Below, one piece after another: positions 1 to 8,368 of a DNA stretch of 64,000 nt. The stretch spans positions 248,001-312,000 of the forward strand of contig NZ_CP058910.1 in NCBI RefSeq assembly GCF_013415885.1, given 5' to 3'. Each line of letters opens with the position of its first letter. Position 1 is the stretch's first letter. This DNA comes from Halosimplex rubrum (GTDB lineage Archaea; Halobacteriota; Halobacteria; Halobacteriales; Haloarculaceae). The position numbers and the translations under genes are program-made. The notes beneath the pieces are model-generated. The model searched no databases and had not been told where the DNA came from. It worked only from the letters and a program-made list of their open reading frames with translations.

Positions 1-242
1 GCGTCGGCGTGTTCCTTGGCCGCCGCGGCGTGGGCCGAGTCCTCCGTCTCGACGAGGCGGTCGACCGACTCGCGCAGCGCGACGAAGTGTTCGGGTTCGC
101 TCTCGAAGAAGTTCCCGAGCTGGTCGACGTGTTCCTGGGCCGCCGAGGCGTTGGTCTCGTTGTATCCGACCTCCAGGCCGGCGAGACGGGCGTCTAAGTC
201 CTCCAGTGTCTCCAGCACCCGTTCGTACGGCCCAGGCGCCAT
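1..242 (-). CDS. Hypothetical haloarchaeal helical protein, amino-terminal part
   Basis: The reading frame begins with ATG at 242 (MAPGPYERVLETLEDLD...) and stays open to the left edge, so only the first 80 or so residues are present. The visible part is acidic, almost entirely predicted helix, and rich in Glu, Ala and His, with heptad-like Leu/Val spacing that suggests a coiled coil or helical bundle. No signal peptide, membrane segment or catalytic motif is seen. The acidic composition and codon use fit a real haloarchaeal gene. I do not recognise the family and assign no function. Confidence 0.6.
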   Translation of the reverse strand, partial: MAPGPYERVLETLEDLDARLAGLEVGYNETNASAAQEHVDQLGNFFESEPEHFVALRESVDRLVETEDSAHAAAAKEHAD

Positions 243-342
243 GTACGGACTGTTCCTCCCCACGGGATAAAAACTACTGTGGTGGCGGCGACCGACAATC
301 GCCCCATGCCAGCGGGACAGGTCAGTCTCCCAACTCGATCGA

Positions 343-1470
343 TCACTCGACGCGCGCGTCGACGACGACGTGGGCCACGCCCTCGCTGTAACCCTTGACG
401 CGGCGCGTTTCGAGGACGTCGACCGACCGGCCGCGCTCGGCGGCGGCCGCGCGCAGTCGCTCGACGGGGCGGTCGGGCACCAGCGTCTCCGGCGTCGCCT
501 CGTGCATGTGGACGACGCCGCCGGGTTCGAGCGCGCCCAGCGCGCTGTCGAGGTACTCGTGGGAAGCGTCGGAGGGACTCCGACTGTCTTCCGAGCGCGG
601 CTCGGAAGCGTCGTAGTGGCCCATCACGACCCGGTCGGCGCGCACGTCCGTCGCCGAGTCGACCTGCGCGGGGTCGGCGTCGCCGACCTCGTCGGTCCGT
701 GGCGGCTCCGCCGCCACGCGCAGCACGTCCCGACAGTCCGCCCGGTAGGGCTGGACGCGGTCGGTGACCCCGTTGCGCCGGACGTTCTCCAGCAGGAATT
801 CGAAGGATGCGGGGTTTCGCTCGATGGCGGTCACGTCCGCCCCGGCGCGGGCCATCGGCAGCGCGAAGTAACCGATCCCGGCGAACATGTCGACGACGCG
901 CTCGCCCTCGCTCACCTCATCGCCCATCCGCGCTCGCTCGGCCTTGTTCCCCGGCGAGAACATCACCTCCGCCAGGTCCATCGCGTAGGTGGTACCGTGC
1001 TCGCGGTGGACGGTCTCGGTATCGCCCTCGCCCGCCAGCACCGTCACGTCGGGCTCGCGGTGGGCGCCGGTGACCGGTCCCCGGGCGAGGACGGTGTCGG
1101 CGGCGCCGTGCAGGTCCAGCAGCGCCTCGCCGAGTTCCGCGGGCCGGGGCGCGTCGCCGATGTCGACGAGGACGACCGTCCCCAGCACCGCCCAGGACGA
1201 CGGCGCCAGTTCGACCTCCTCGTCGGTCCAGCCGCGCTCGCGGAGGTGGTCGGCGAGGTCACGCAGACGCGGCTCGCCCACCTGTCGCACGACCTCGCGG
1301 TAGTCGACGGCCTCGGGTACCGCCGTCACCGGGAGCGAGACGCTCCCCTCGTCGAACTCGCGGACCGAGCGGTCGGCGTCGTAGACCCCCGCCCGTTCGA
1401 GGTCGTCGATGACCGCCTCGGCGCGGGGCTTGTCGACGACGACCGCCAGTCGGTCGTCACGCTCGTCCAT
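343..1470 (-). CDS. Trm5/TYW2 (Taw2)-family class I SAM-dependent enzyme acting on tRNA
   Basis: The 375-residue protein has an N-terminal region typical of the Met-10+ family, the motif FSPGN (171-175) and the SAM-binding motif DMFAGIGYF (194-202). Where Trm5 carries an N-x-P-type motif, this protein reads MGHYDA (283-288) followed by SHEYLDSAL (303-311), which is closer to TYW2/Taw2, the 3-amino-3-carboxypropyl transferase of wyosine synthesis on tRNA-Phe position 37. A 14-residue acidic/Ser insertion splits these two pieces. The same window carries taw1 at 47.6 kb, the preceding pathway step, which supports a Taw2 role. A Trm5-like m1G37 methyltransferase remains possible. No neighbour is clearly co-transcribed. 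Confidence 0.75.
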   Translation of the reverse strand: MDERDDRLAVVVDKPRAEAVIDDLERAGVYDADRSVREFDEGSVSLPVTAVPEAVDYREVVRQVGEPRLRDLADHLRERGWTDEEVELAPSSWAVLGTVVLVDIGDAPRPAELGEALLDLHGAADTVLARGPVTGAHREPDVTVLAGEGDTETVHREHGTTYAMDLAEVMFSPGNKAERARMGDEVSEGERVVDMFAGIGYFALPMARAGADVTAIERNPASFEFLLENVRRNGVTDRVQPYRADCRDVLRVAAEPPRTDEVGDADPAQVDSATDVRADRVVMGHYDASEPRSEDSRSPSDASHEYLDSALGALEPGGVVHMHEATPETLVPDRPVERLRAAAAERGRSVDVLETRRVKGYSEGVAHVVVDARVE

Positions 1471-1569
1471 CTACTCGTCGGGTGGGGACCGACGGCCGAA
1501 ACGGTTTCGGGTCGGGCGCGACCGGGCGAGCGGACCGCGGCGGTCCGGCGACGGCACCGGGCCGCTCGC

Positions 1570-2106
1570 TCAGGTCGACTCGGGTTCGCGGTCGCGGCCG
1601 GGCGCGGACGGTCGGTCGTCCGCCGGCGACCCGCCGCGCGCCGCCTCGCGTTCGACCGCCCGGCCGGGTGACGTTCCGCTCGGACCGTCGAGCGGCCGGT
1701 CGTCACCCGCCTCGCTCGCCAGCAGCGCGTCGAGGCGGCGCTCGAACTCGGTCTGGTCGATCTCGCCGCGGGCGAACCGCTCGCGGAGCGTCTCGACCGG
1801 GTCGTCGCCGCCCGAGCGGTCGCCGCCCGACCCCGAGCCGTCGAGCATCGACGGGAGGTCGACGCGACGCTCGCCGAGCGTCCCCGGCAGGTCCACGGGC
1901 GAGAGGCCGAGGACGACCCACACGAGCAGCGCCGTCACCGGCGTCGCCAGCAGCCAGCCCGCCACCGCGACCTCGATCGCGGTCACGACGCCGGCGTTGA
2001 ACAGGACCAGCAGGACGGTCGGCAGCGTCGCGACGGCGATCAACACCGGCAGGAGCGCGACGAACCGGCGAGTCACGGTCCGTGCCGAACGGAGGGCTTC
2101 GAACAT
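1570..2106 (-). CDS. SHOCT-domain membrane protein
   Basis: I chose the ATG at 2106 (MFEALRSARTV...); an in-frame ATG eight codons upstream is less likely. The 178-residue protein has two hydrophobic segments (roughly residues 16-35 and 40-65) and then a cytoplasmic tail with a SHOCT motif near residues 100-130 (DPVETLRERFARGEIDQTEF). SHOCT modules are short helical hairpins found at protein ends and thought to mediate oligomerisation. The last 45 residues are low-complexity, rich in Pro, Arg and Asp. This layout is very common in Halobacteria; the function is unknown. Confidence 0.75.
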   Translation of the reverse strand: MFEALRSARTVTRRFVALLPVLIAVATLPTVLLVLFNAGVVTAIEVAVAGWLLATPVTALLVWVVLGLSPVDLPGTLGERRVDLPSMLDGSGSGGDRSGGDDPVETLRERFARGEIDQTEFERRLDALLASEAGDDRPLDGPSGTSPGRAVEREAARGGSPADDRPSAPGRDREPEST

Positions 2107-2184
2107 GTGTCGGCCAACCGGCCGAACCACGAAAAAAGTTGCCGCTGTCGGGTCAGGAGTTCGGTCCCGGCGGGGCGACTCCCG

Positions 2185-3327
2185 TCAGTCCCCGCCGGCG
2201 TCGACGGCCTCGTCGGGGAGGACGTGCAGGCCCTCGCGGTGCTTGATCACGGGCACCTCGTCGGCGTCGGTGTCGAAGTAGTCGGGCCGGGGGATCGTCT
2301 CCGCGGCGTAGGTCTCGGGGTCGAGCACCTGCACGGCGTTCTCGTCCTCGACGGCGACGACGGTCGTCTCCGCGGCGTCCTCGCGGGTGCCCAGGCGGCG
2401 CGCGTCGGGCGCGTCGCCCTCCTCGAAGCTCGCCTCGTAGTCCTCGCCGGTGGCGAGTCGGGTGCCCTTGAGGTTGCCCCGGACGCTGCGGACGAGGACG
2501 GGGCCGTCGCCGTCGCCGGGGTCGATGACCTCCCCGGCCCGGTAGCGCGGCAGGCGGACGGCGAAGGTCACCCGATAGACCTCGTTGCCGTCGCCGTCCT
2601 CGGTGACCAGCGTCTCGTAGTCCTCGAAGGAACCCCCCTGCTGCTCGACGATCCGCTTGGCGATCCCCTGGCCGAGCTGGTTCGTCGAGATCTTCATGTT
2701 CAGCCCCTCGTCGACCTCCGAGACCTCCGTCACGAAGGCGTTGCGGTCGCCCGTGGCCTCGCGCGTCTCGACGAACGACTCCGCGGTCTCCTGTGCCCGC
2801 TCCATCTCCTCGGCGGTCGGGGTGCGTTCGTCGGCGCGGACCTGCACGATCGCGGCGTAGGAGCCGCCGGCGATCCGACCGCAGCGCTCGCACGTCTGTC
2901 GGGCGATCTTCACCGGGACGACCACCTCCTCGGAGACGAGCGTCCCACGCACCACGCCGGAGAACTGGCAGTGCATCCTGATGTTGTTCTCGTCGACCTG
3001 TTCGGGGGCGACCTCCCAGCTCACGTCCGTGGCGTCCAGATGGACGCCGAGCGCCTCCGAGACCTCCTCGACGGCGATGTCGGTGTAGTCCTGGGCGCCC
3101 ACGTCGACCCAGCGGTTCCCCCGGTGGACGGCGCCGCACTGCGAGCAGACCCGCACGTCGATGCGGTCGGGCGCGTCCACGAGGTCGAACTCGTCGAAGT
3201 AACAGTCGTCACAGAGCACGCTGTCGCCGTCGCGCGGCCCCGCCGCGCCCGGCGTCGCCGGCCGCGCGTCGAGGTTCGCCTCGATCTCGTCCCCACAACG
3301 GGGACAGAACTCGCCGGAACGACTCAT
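2185..3327 (-). CDS. NMD3-like ribosome-associated zinc protein
   Basis: The 380-residue protein matches the archaeal NMD3 family, relatives of the eukaryotic 60S ribosomal export adaptor. Residues 1-70 hold paired cysteines (C8, C11, C39, C42, C61, C64) forming zinc-binding knuckles, and a further CERCG motif lies near residue 145. The rest is the mixed alpha/beta NMD3 body. There is no signal peptide or membrane segment, so it is cytosolic. In archaea the protein presumably binds the large ribosomal subunit, since there is no nuclear export; that role is inferred. It stands alone between a SHOCT membrane protein and carS. Confidence 0.88.
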   Translation of the reverse strand: MSRSGEFCPRCGDEIEANLDARPATPGAAGPRDGDSVLCDDCYFDEFDLVDAPDRIDVRVCSQCGAVHRGNRWVDVGAQDYTDIAVEEVSEALGVHLDATDVSWEVAPEQVDENNIRMHCQFSGVVRGTLVSEEVVVPVKIARQTCERCGRIAGGSYAAIVQVRADERTPTAEEMERAQETAESFVETREATGDRNAFVTEVSEVDEGLNMKISTNQLGQGIAKRIVEQQGGSFEDYETLVTEDGDGNEVYRVTFAVRLPRYRAGEVIDPGDGDGPVLVRSVRGNLKGTRLATGEDYEASFEEGDAPDARRLGTREDAAETTVVAVEDENAVQVLDPETYAAETIPRPDYFDTDADEVPVIKHREGLHVLPDEAVDAGGD

Positions 3328-3400
3328 TGGCCCGCCCTACTGGCCTCGGGCGGTTAAGCGTCGCGTTCCGGGCCGAACGTGCTCCTCGGCCCGCCGCCCG

Positions 3401-3946
3401 TCACCAGGGCTCGTCCTTCGCGCCGATGAGGTAGGCGATCCCGTTGGTGACGACGTGCAACAGCGGCGTCACGACCAGAACCGTCGCGAGCACCGGGACC
3501 GTGAACGTCGCGGTCACCCACTCGAAGTCGAGGACGGCCGCCAGCGCGAGCGCGCCGACGACGAAGTCCAGCTGGTCGAGCCCGGGGAAGGGGGCGCCGC
3601 GCTCGCGGCCGCTGCGCCGCTTGACGAACGAGGCGCCGATGTCGCCGACCATCGCGCCCAGCGCCAGCCCGACGGCGGCGGCGAGCGGGAACTCCACCGC
3701 GGGGACGCCCAGCAGGTCCGCGATCGGTCCCGACGCGGCGTTCAGGACGAGCGCGAGCGCGACGCCTGCGGCGGTGCCGGCGGCGGTCCCGCGCCAGGTC
3801 TTCCCGTCGCCGAGGACGCGCCGACCGCCCCAGGAGCGGCCGCCGTCGATGGGGCGGCCGCCGCCGGCCAGCACCGCCGCGTTGTTCGGCACGTACGCGG
3901 GCAACATCGCCCACAGCGCCGTCGCGACCACCGTGACCAGGTCCAT
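3401..3946 (-). CDS. carS: CDP-archaeol synthase (CTP:DGGGP cytidylyltransferase)
   Basis: The 181-residue polytopic membrane protein belongs to the CarS (DUF46) family, which activates 2,3-bis-O-geranylgeranylglycerol phosphate with CTP to give CDP-archaeol, the precursor of archaeal polar lipids. Visible family features are the N-terminal [12 protein letters not shown] segment, the cytosolic GDGKTWRG loop (near residues 47-54), [11 protein letters not shown] (near 104-114) and PGLDQLDFV. About five hydrophobic segments are evident. The start ATG at 3946 gives [14 protein letters not shown]. Length is normal for the family. Confidence 0.9.
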   Translation of the reverse strand: MDLVTVVATALWAMLPAYVPNNAAVLAGGGRPIDGGRSWGGRRVLGDGKTWRGTAAGTAAGVALALVLNAASGPIADLLGVPAVEFPLAAAVGLALGAMVGDIGASFVKRRSGRERGAPFPGLDQLDFVVGALALAAVLDFEWVTATFTVPVLATVLVVTPLLHVVTNGIAYLIGAKDEPW

Positions 3947-4106
3947 ACCGACGCCGACAGCCCCGCGCTTCTTAAGTCGCCGTGGTTCGCGCCGCCGCCC
4001 CGCCCCCCGCGCTCGTCGAGAGCGGCCCCACCGTCCCCGCCCCGTCCCGCTCGACGCCCGACGCGACGCCGGTACCCATTTCACACTGGCAGCAATACTT
4101 GCCAGC

Positions 4107-4943
4107 ATGCTCCCGCCGATAGCGAGTCGCTTCGTCGCCGGTGAGACGGCCCCGGTCGCGCTGGAACACGCCCGCGAGACCAACGAGCGGGGGGTCGGCG
4201 TCATCCTGAACCTCCTGGGCGAGCACTACCACGAGCGCGAACCCGCCGACGCGGACGCTACGGCCTACTGCGAGCTGATCGACGACCTGGCGCGGACGGG
4301 CCTGCGGGCCCGTATCTCCGTGAAACCCTCGCAGTTGGGCCTCGATGTGGGCGAAGAGGTCTTCCGCGAGAACCTCGCCCGGGTGGTCGAGCGGGCGGCC
4401 GAACACGGGGAGTTCGTCTGGATTGACATGGAGGACCACACGACCACCGACGCGACGCTCGGCGCCTTCGAGCACCACGCGCGGGAGACGGGCGGACAGG
4501 TCGGCGTCTGCGTCCAGGCGAACCTCAGGCGCACGCGCGAGGACCTCGAACGGCTGGCCGACCTGCCGGGGAAGGTCCGGCTGGTGAAAGGCGCCTACGA
4601 CCCGCCGGCGGAGGTCGCCTACCGGGAGCGATCGCGGGTGAACGAGGCCTACCGGGACTGCCTCGAGTACATGTTCGAGGCGTTCGACGACGGGGTGGCG
4701 GTCGGGAGTCACGACCCGGCGATGGTCGCGCTGGCCGAACGGTTGCACGACGACCACGGGACCCCCTACGAGGTGCAGATGCTGATGGGCGTCCGCGAGG
4801 ACGCCCAGCGGGAACTGGCCGCCGACCGCGAGGTGTGGCAGTACGCCCCCTACGGGTCGAAGTGGCTGTCGTACTTCTACCGGCGGGCGCTCGAACGGAA
4901 GGAGAACCTCGCCTTCGCGCTGCGGGCGGTCGTGAGCGGGTGA
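4107..4943 (+). CDS. Proline dehydrogenase (PRODH domain)
   Basis: The 278-residue protein has the FAD-dependent PRODH TIM-barrel motifs: [34 protein letters not shown] and the C-terminal [11 protein letters not shown] that binds proline carboxylate. It oxidises L-proline to pyrroline-5-carboxylate. The length fits a stand-alone archaeal/bacterial proline dehydrogenase rather than a bifunctional PutA. The ATG at 4107 is preceded by an AT-rich patch (aatactt) about 12 nt upstream. A pyrroline-5-carboxylate dehydrogenase is not adjacent. Confidence 0.9.
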   Translation: MLPPIASRFVAGETAPVALEHARETNERGVGVILNLLGEHYHEREPADADATAYCELIDDLARTGLRARISVKPSQLGLDVGEEVFRENLARVVERAAEHGEFVWIDMEDHTTTDATLGAFEHHARETGGQVGVCVQANLRRTREDLERLADLPGKVRLVKGAYDPPAEVAYRERSRVNEAYRDCLEYMFEAFDDGVAVGSHDPAMVALAERLHDDHGTPYEVQMLMGVREDAQRELAADREVWQYAPYGSKWLSYFYRRALERKENLAFALRAVVSG

Positions 4944-5077
4944 GATTCGACGCCGCCGTCAGGACCGGCGGCGCCCGACCGCGACGCCACTCGTCGGCGC
5001 CCGTTCGGTCGCTGGCCGTTCGTGTCCGCGCCCTGAAGGAACACGCTTACTACGTTCCGGCGGGCAGATACCCGCAG

Positions 5078-5719
5078 ATGAGTTCGGCATCCTGGAAGCG
5101 CGACTTCGCCAGCGGCCTGGTGATCCTCGTGCCGTTGCTGGTGACGGCATACATCATCGTCTGGATCTACACGGCGCTGGCGGGCCTTCCGTTGCCGGTT
5201 CAGAACTACAACGTCACCGTCGGCAACGGCGACGTGCCCGTCGGCAGTCCGCTTCGGGTGTTCCTGACGCTCCTGATCTTCGTCCTCGTCGTCTTCTCGC
5301 TGGGCTATCTGATGCGGACCACGTTCGGCGACGTCATCGAGGACGGCATCGACCGCGTCATGAACCAGCTCCCCGGGCTCCGCGTCGTCTACAACGCCTC
5401 GAAGATGGCCGTCGAGACGGTCGTCTCCGGCGCCGACGAACTGCAGGAGCCGGTCAAGATCGAGACCTGGCAGGGGATGCGGATGACGGCGTTCAAGACC
5501 GGACAGACGACCGAGGACGGCCGCGACGTGCTCTTTCTCCCGACCGCGCCGAACATCACGACCGGCTTCGTCGTCGAAGTCGACCCCGACTCCTACGAGG
5601 AGACCGACGAACGCGTCGAGGAGGCGCTGACGCGCGTTCTCAGTGCCGGGTTCGGCGAGGCCGAACAGACTTCGATCCCCGTCGACGTCACCGCGGACAG
5701 CGACGACGACGAGGCGTAG
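5078..5719 (+). CDS. DUF502-family membrane protein
   Basis: The 213-residue protein has two transmembrane segments (about residues 12-33 and 60-80) linked by a 27-residue loop. These are followed by a conserved soluble region with the DUF502 features GLRVVYNASKMAVETV, VKIETWQGMRMTAF and the FLPTAPNITTGFV segment. The C terminus is acidic. DUF502 proteins are widespread in archaea, bacteria and plants (the plant COV family) and are presumed membrane-associated; no biochemical activity is established. The start ATG at 5078 (MSSASWKRDFASG) gives the usual family N terminus. Confidence 0.85.
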   Translation: MSSASWKRDFASGLVILVPLLVTAYIIVWIYTALAGLPLPVQNYNVTVGNGDVPVGSPLRVFLTLLIFVLVVFSLGYLMRTTFGDVIEDGIDRVMNQLPGLRVVYNASKMAVETVVSGADELQEPVKIETWQGMRMTAFKTGQTTEDGRDVLFLPTAPNITTGFVVEVDPDSYEETDERVEEALTRVLSAGFGEAEQTSIPVDVTADSDDDEA

Positions 5720-5821
5720 GGGCCGCTACCGGAGACGGGGCGGCGAAGGAGACGGCGGACCGGCACGCGGAACGCGAGGACGGACGAGTGCGGCGGGGGA
5801 GGCCCACGGGGCGGTGCGGGC

Positions 5822-6376
5822 TCAGCTGATGTGTGCGGCGATGTCGGCTTCGGTGATGATCCCGACGGTCTCGCCGCCTTCGACGACGAGGACGGCGTCG
5901 TTGTGGTTGAGGTAGTCGTTGATCTCGTCGATGGTCGCCCCGGGTTCGACCGTCGCGATGGACTCGCGTTTGAGGTCGTCGACCGGGTAGTCGCCGAGGT
6001 TGTCGGCCTCGGACTCCCCGGACCGCTGGCGGATGTCGGAGTGGCCGATCAGTCCGAGCGGCGTCCCGTCTCGGATGACGGGCACCTGCGAGAAGCCGCC
6101 CTGGTCCATCAGCTCCTCCGTCTCGTGGACGGAGTCGTCCGGCTGGGCGCTCACGATCGGCGAGTTCATCAGGTCCTCCGCGCGCAGGATAGCCCCCTCG
6201 GCCTCCTGCAGCGCGTTGACGATCCGCCGGAGCGTCGACAGCCGCGGGTCCACGTCGCCGCCCTCGATCCGCGCGATCAACGGCTGCGATACGTCCGCCC
6301 GGTCGGCCAGGTCGCTCTGGGTCAACCCCAGCTCGTTCCGCCGCTCTCGCAAGTCCGCCGGCGTCGGTAAATCCAT
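5822..6376 (-). CDS. XRE-type HTH and CBS-pair regulator
   Basis: The 184-residue protein starts with an XRE/Cro helix-turn-helix (LRERRNELGLTQSDLADRAD, residues 7-26, and a recognition helix VSQPLIARIEGG) followed by two CBS domains (about 65-120 and 125-184). CBS pairs bind adenosyl ligands, so this is probably a ligand-responsive transcription factor. I chose the ATG at 6376, not the one at 6391, because a strong TATA box at 6395-6406 lies about 25 nt upstream of 6376, the usual spacing for a leaderless transcript. The architecture is common in archaea. The target genes cannot be read from the sequence. Confidence 0.85.
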   Translation of the reverse strand: MDLPTPADLRERRNELGLTQSDLADRADVSQPLIARIEGGDVDPRLSTLRRIVNALQEAEGAILRAEDLMNSPIVSAQPDDSVHETEELMDQGGFSQVPVIRDGTPLGLIGHSDIRQRSGESEADNLGDYPVDDLKRESIATVEPGATIDEINDYLNHNDAVLVVEGGETVGIITEADIAAHIS

Positions 6377-6394
6377 ACCCGTGATAACCATAGG

Positions 6395-6406
6395 TTATAT
6401 AAAAAA
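6395..6406 (-). promoter_or_regulatory. TATA box of the XRE-CBS regulator
   Basis: On the minus strand the run TTTTTTATATAA is centred about 25 nt upstream of the chosen start at 6376. This decides against the ATG at 6391, which would lie inside the expected untranscribed region. Confidence 0.7.
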
Positions 6407-6638
6407 CCTCCGCCGACGTACGCGGCGGAATTACGGCTACTCCACCCGTCGGCCGACGGTTTCCGGTCGAACCGGGGCGGGCGGACATCGAGAGGCGACG
6501 GCCGGGGCCGTCGACGGCGTGCGGTGAGGCGCTCGGGTACTCCCGCGGTACCGGGTTCGGTCGGGTCGTCGCTCGCTCGGGCAGTGACGGGGTGTCGGTT
6601 CCGGAGTCCGTAAGTGCGTACGGGCCCCAGCGGAGGGT

Positions 6639-7370
6639 ATGACAGACGACGCGGACGGGGGCGGCTGGGTGTCGCTCTTCTCGGGCGGGAAGGACTCCTC
6701 GTGGGCGCTGTATCGGGCGCTCGAACGCGGGCTCCCGGTCGAGCGGCTCGTGACCGTCCACCCCGAGGGCGACTCCTACATGTACCACGTGCCGGCGACG
6801 CGTCTGGCGGGTCTGGCCGCCGAGAGCATCGGCATCCCGCTGGTCGAGGTCGAACCCGACGACTTCGCCGCGGGCGAGACGGTCGACGCCGGCGCGCAGG
6901 GCGACGCCGAGCTCGAACCCCTGGAGGCCGCGCTCGACGACCTCGCCGACGACCTCCCGGGCGGGCTGGCGGGCGTCACCGCCGGCGCGGTCGAGAGCGA
7001 GTACCAGACCTCCCGGATCGAGGCGATGGCCGAGCGGCTCGGCGCCGAGGTGTTCGCGCCGCTGTGGCAGCGGGACCCGCGGGAACTCGCCGAGGCGATG
7101 CTGGCGGCGGGCTTCGAGATCAGGATCATCCGCGTCGCCGCCGGCGGCCTCGACGAGTCCTGGCTTGGACGCCGCCTCGACGCCGACGCCCTCGACGACC
7201 TCGAAGCCCTCAACGAGCGCTACGGCGTCCACATCCTCGGCGAGGGGGGCGAGTTCGAGACACTCGTCACGGACGGACCGCACATGGATCGCGCGATCGA
7301 GCTGGAGTACGAGACCGAGTGGGACGGAACCCGCGGAACGCTGCGGATCGAAGACGCCCGGTTGGAGTAG
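6639..7370 (+). CDS. dph6: Diphthine--ammonia ligase (diphthamide synthesis, last step)
   Basis: The 243-residue protein is an N-type ATP pyrophosphatase with the PP-loop SGGKDS (residues 15-20). It also has the Dph6 signatures GAVESEYQTSRIE and, near the C terminus, GEGGEFETLV. It amidates diphthine on elongation factor 2 using ATP and ammonium. Length and motifs are normal. Its last 114 nt are repeated almost perfectly at 7577-7690, beyond a hairpin-rich spacer, but the gene itself is intact. Confidence 0.9.
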   Translation: MTDDADGGGWVSLFSGGKDSSWALYRALERGLPVERLVTVHPEGDSYMYHVPATRLAGLAAESIGIPLVEVEPDDFAAGETVDAGAQGDAELEPLEAALDDLADDLPGGLAGVTAGAVESEYQTSRIEAMAERLGAEVFAPLWQRDPRELAEAMLAAGFEIRIIRVAAGGLDESWLGRRLDADALDDLEALNERYGVHILGEGGEFETLVTDGPHMDRAIELEYETEWDGTRGTLRIEDARLE

Positions 7371-7373
7371 CGT

Positions 7374-7583
7374 CCGCGCGCCCAGGGGCGCGCGGTTCAC
7401 CGGCGACGCCGTCGAAGACGGTGGAGGCGACTTTTTCGCCCACGTTTTTGCCGCCCGGGTTCCCCGCAGCGCGTGCGGGGCCGACCGGCGGGAGGCCCCG
7501 ACGCGAGCGGCGAGCACGCGAGCCGTGAGCGCGCCAGCGGCGCGCGAGGAAACCCGGGCGAGAAAAAGGTGGTTCTGAGACAC
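7374..7583. repeat. Hairpin-rich intergenic repeat element between dph6 and its duplicated 3' end
   Basis: This stretch holds several GC hairpins, such as CCGCGCGCCC/GGGCGCGCGG with an AG loop at 7374-7395, CCCCGCA/TGCGGGG and GCGCGCC/GGCGCGC. The inner part, about 7425-7583, has recognisable ends on the minus strand: ACCACCTTTTTC on one side and GCAAAAACGTGGGCGAAAAAG on the other (written here as GCAAAAACGTGG then GCGAAAAAG). The same kind of ends occur in plus orientation at about 12522-12723. There is no convincing reading frame. Confidence 0.55.
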
Positions 7584-7690
7584 TCGTCACGGACGGGCCC
7601 CACATGGATCGCGCGATCGAGCTGGAGTACGAGACCGAGTGGGACGGAACCCGCGGAACGCTGCGGATCGAAGACGCCCGGTTGGAGTAG
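7577..7690 (+). pseudogene. Orphan copy of the dph6 3' end
   Basis: These 114 nt match dph6 7257-7370 with only two differences. Both are silent in the dph6 frame (GGA to GGG and CCG to CCC). The piece encodes the last 37 residues (ETLVTDGPHMDRAIE... to RLE and the stop) without a start or the rest of the enzyme. It begins abruptly after the hairpin-rich spacer and ends exactly at the stop codon. It is a duplicated gene end, not a functional gene. Confidence 0.9.
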
Positions 7691-7763
7691 GTGTTCGATG
7701 CTACCGGGCGGTATCTTCCGCGATGGGGGTGGTTCAAGGGTTTCGGGGTACTATCGTGGCGTC

Positions 7764-8030
7764 GTGAACCGGGAGCGACTGGAGTCGGAGCTCGGACGCT
7801 TCGAGGGCGACGCGGACGCGCGGCGGGTGGTCGCCCGGCAGGCGCGGGACCTGGCGGACTCGGGGCGGGTCGCCGAGGACCTGGAGTTCGAACTCACCGT
7901 CGAGACGGTGCTGGAGAACCTCGCCGACGCGCCGGCGGACCACTCGCTCGTCGAGCGGTGGAACTGGTGGATCGGGTCGCTAGAACTGTCTCACGGCGGC
8001 TACGAACGGTTTCAGGTACGGGTGTACTGA
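7764..8030 (+). CDS. Small conserved-looking haloarchaeal protein
   Basis: An 88-residue acidic protein starts at GTG 7764 (VNRERLESELGRFEG...) and ends at 8030. It is mostly helical, with a distinctive WNWWIGSLELSHGGYERFQV end. No signal peptide, metal site or membrane segment is seen. The frame is open well upstream through the dph6 duplicate, so the start rests on composition and on the short spacing to that repeat. Function unknown; I do not recognise the family with confidence. Confidence 0.6.
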   Translation: MNRERLESELGRFEGDADARRVVARQARDLADSGRVAEDLEFELTVETVLENLADAPADHSLVERWNWWIGSLELSHGGYERFQVRVY

Positions 8031-8067
8031 CCCGCGGCGCCGGTCCAGCCCGAGGCCGGCGCGGGGT

Positions 8068-8196
8068 CTAGAAGACGCTCAGTCCGTGCGACTCTCGTGC
8101 GTGCTCGAGAAGCCCCTCTGTGGTTTCGAACTGTTTCCCACAGCTGCACGTGTGATATGTCGGAGTCGCGCCCGACGTGGACTGGCGTGTTGCCAT
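8068..8196 (-). CDS. 42-residue single C2H2-like zinc-finger protein
   Basis: A short frame from ATG 8196 to TAG 8068 encodes MATRQSTSGATPTYHTC, then SCGKQFETTEGLLEHARESH, then GLSVF. The C-x-C-(12)-H-(4)-H arrangement, with an F and an L at structural positions, is a C2H2-like finger (CSCGKQF...LLEHARESH). Haloarchaea encode many proteins of under 60 residues with one or two such fingers, acting as DNA- or protein-binding adaptors. An AT-rich box (minus-strand AATTATTAAGG, about 8219-8229) sits about 27 nt upstream of the ATG and fits a leaderless transcript. The specific role is unknown. Confidence 0.7.
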   Translation of the reverse strand: MATRQSTSGATPTYHTCSCGKQFETTEGLLEHARESHGLSVF

Positions 8197-8368
8197 ACAC
8201 GACTGTTCGAGCCCTACCTTAATAATTGTTTATCCGGTATGTGTTGGCAGGGCATACGGCCCGTGCGAACGCCACTCACACAGCGGCTGGAGGGGTGCGA
8301 TCCGACGAGAGCCGTACGCCGCTTCCGGGACCGGTGGAGCTAACCCGGGGAAGGCCGACGGCTCCGAC

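Noticed and set aside
370-1671. Long plus-strand frame opposite the tRNA methyltransferase gene
   Set aside because: Its translation is Arg/Val/Gly-rich without motifs and runs antisense to a gene with clear family motifs; such mirror frames are expected in very GC-rich DNA. The same applies to the many long frames opposite other genes here.
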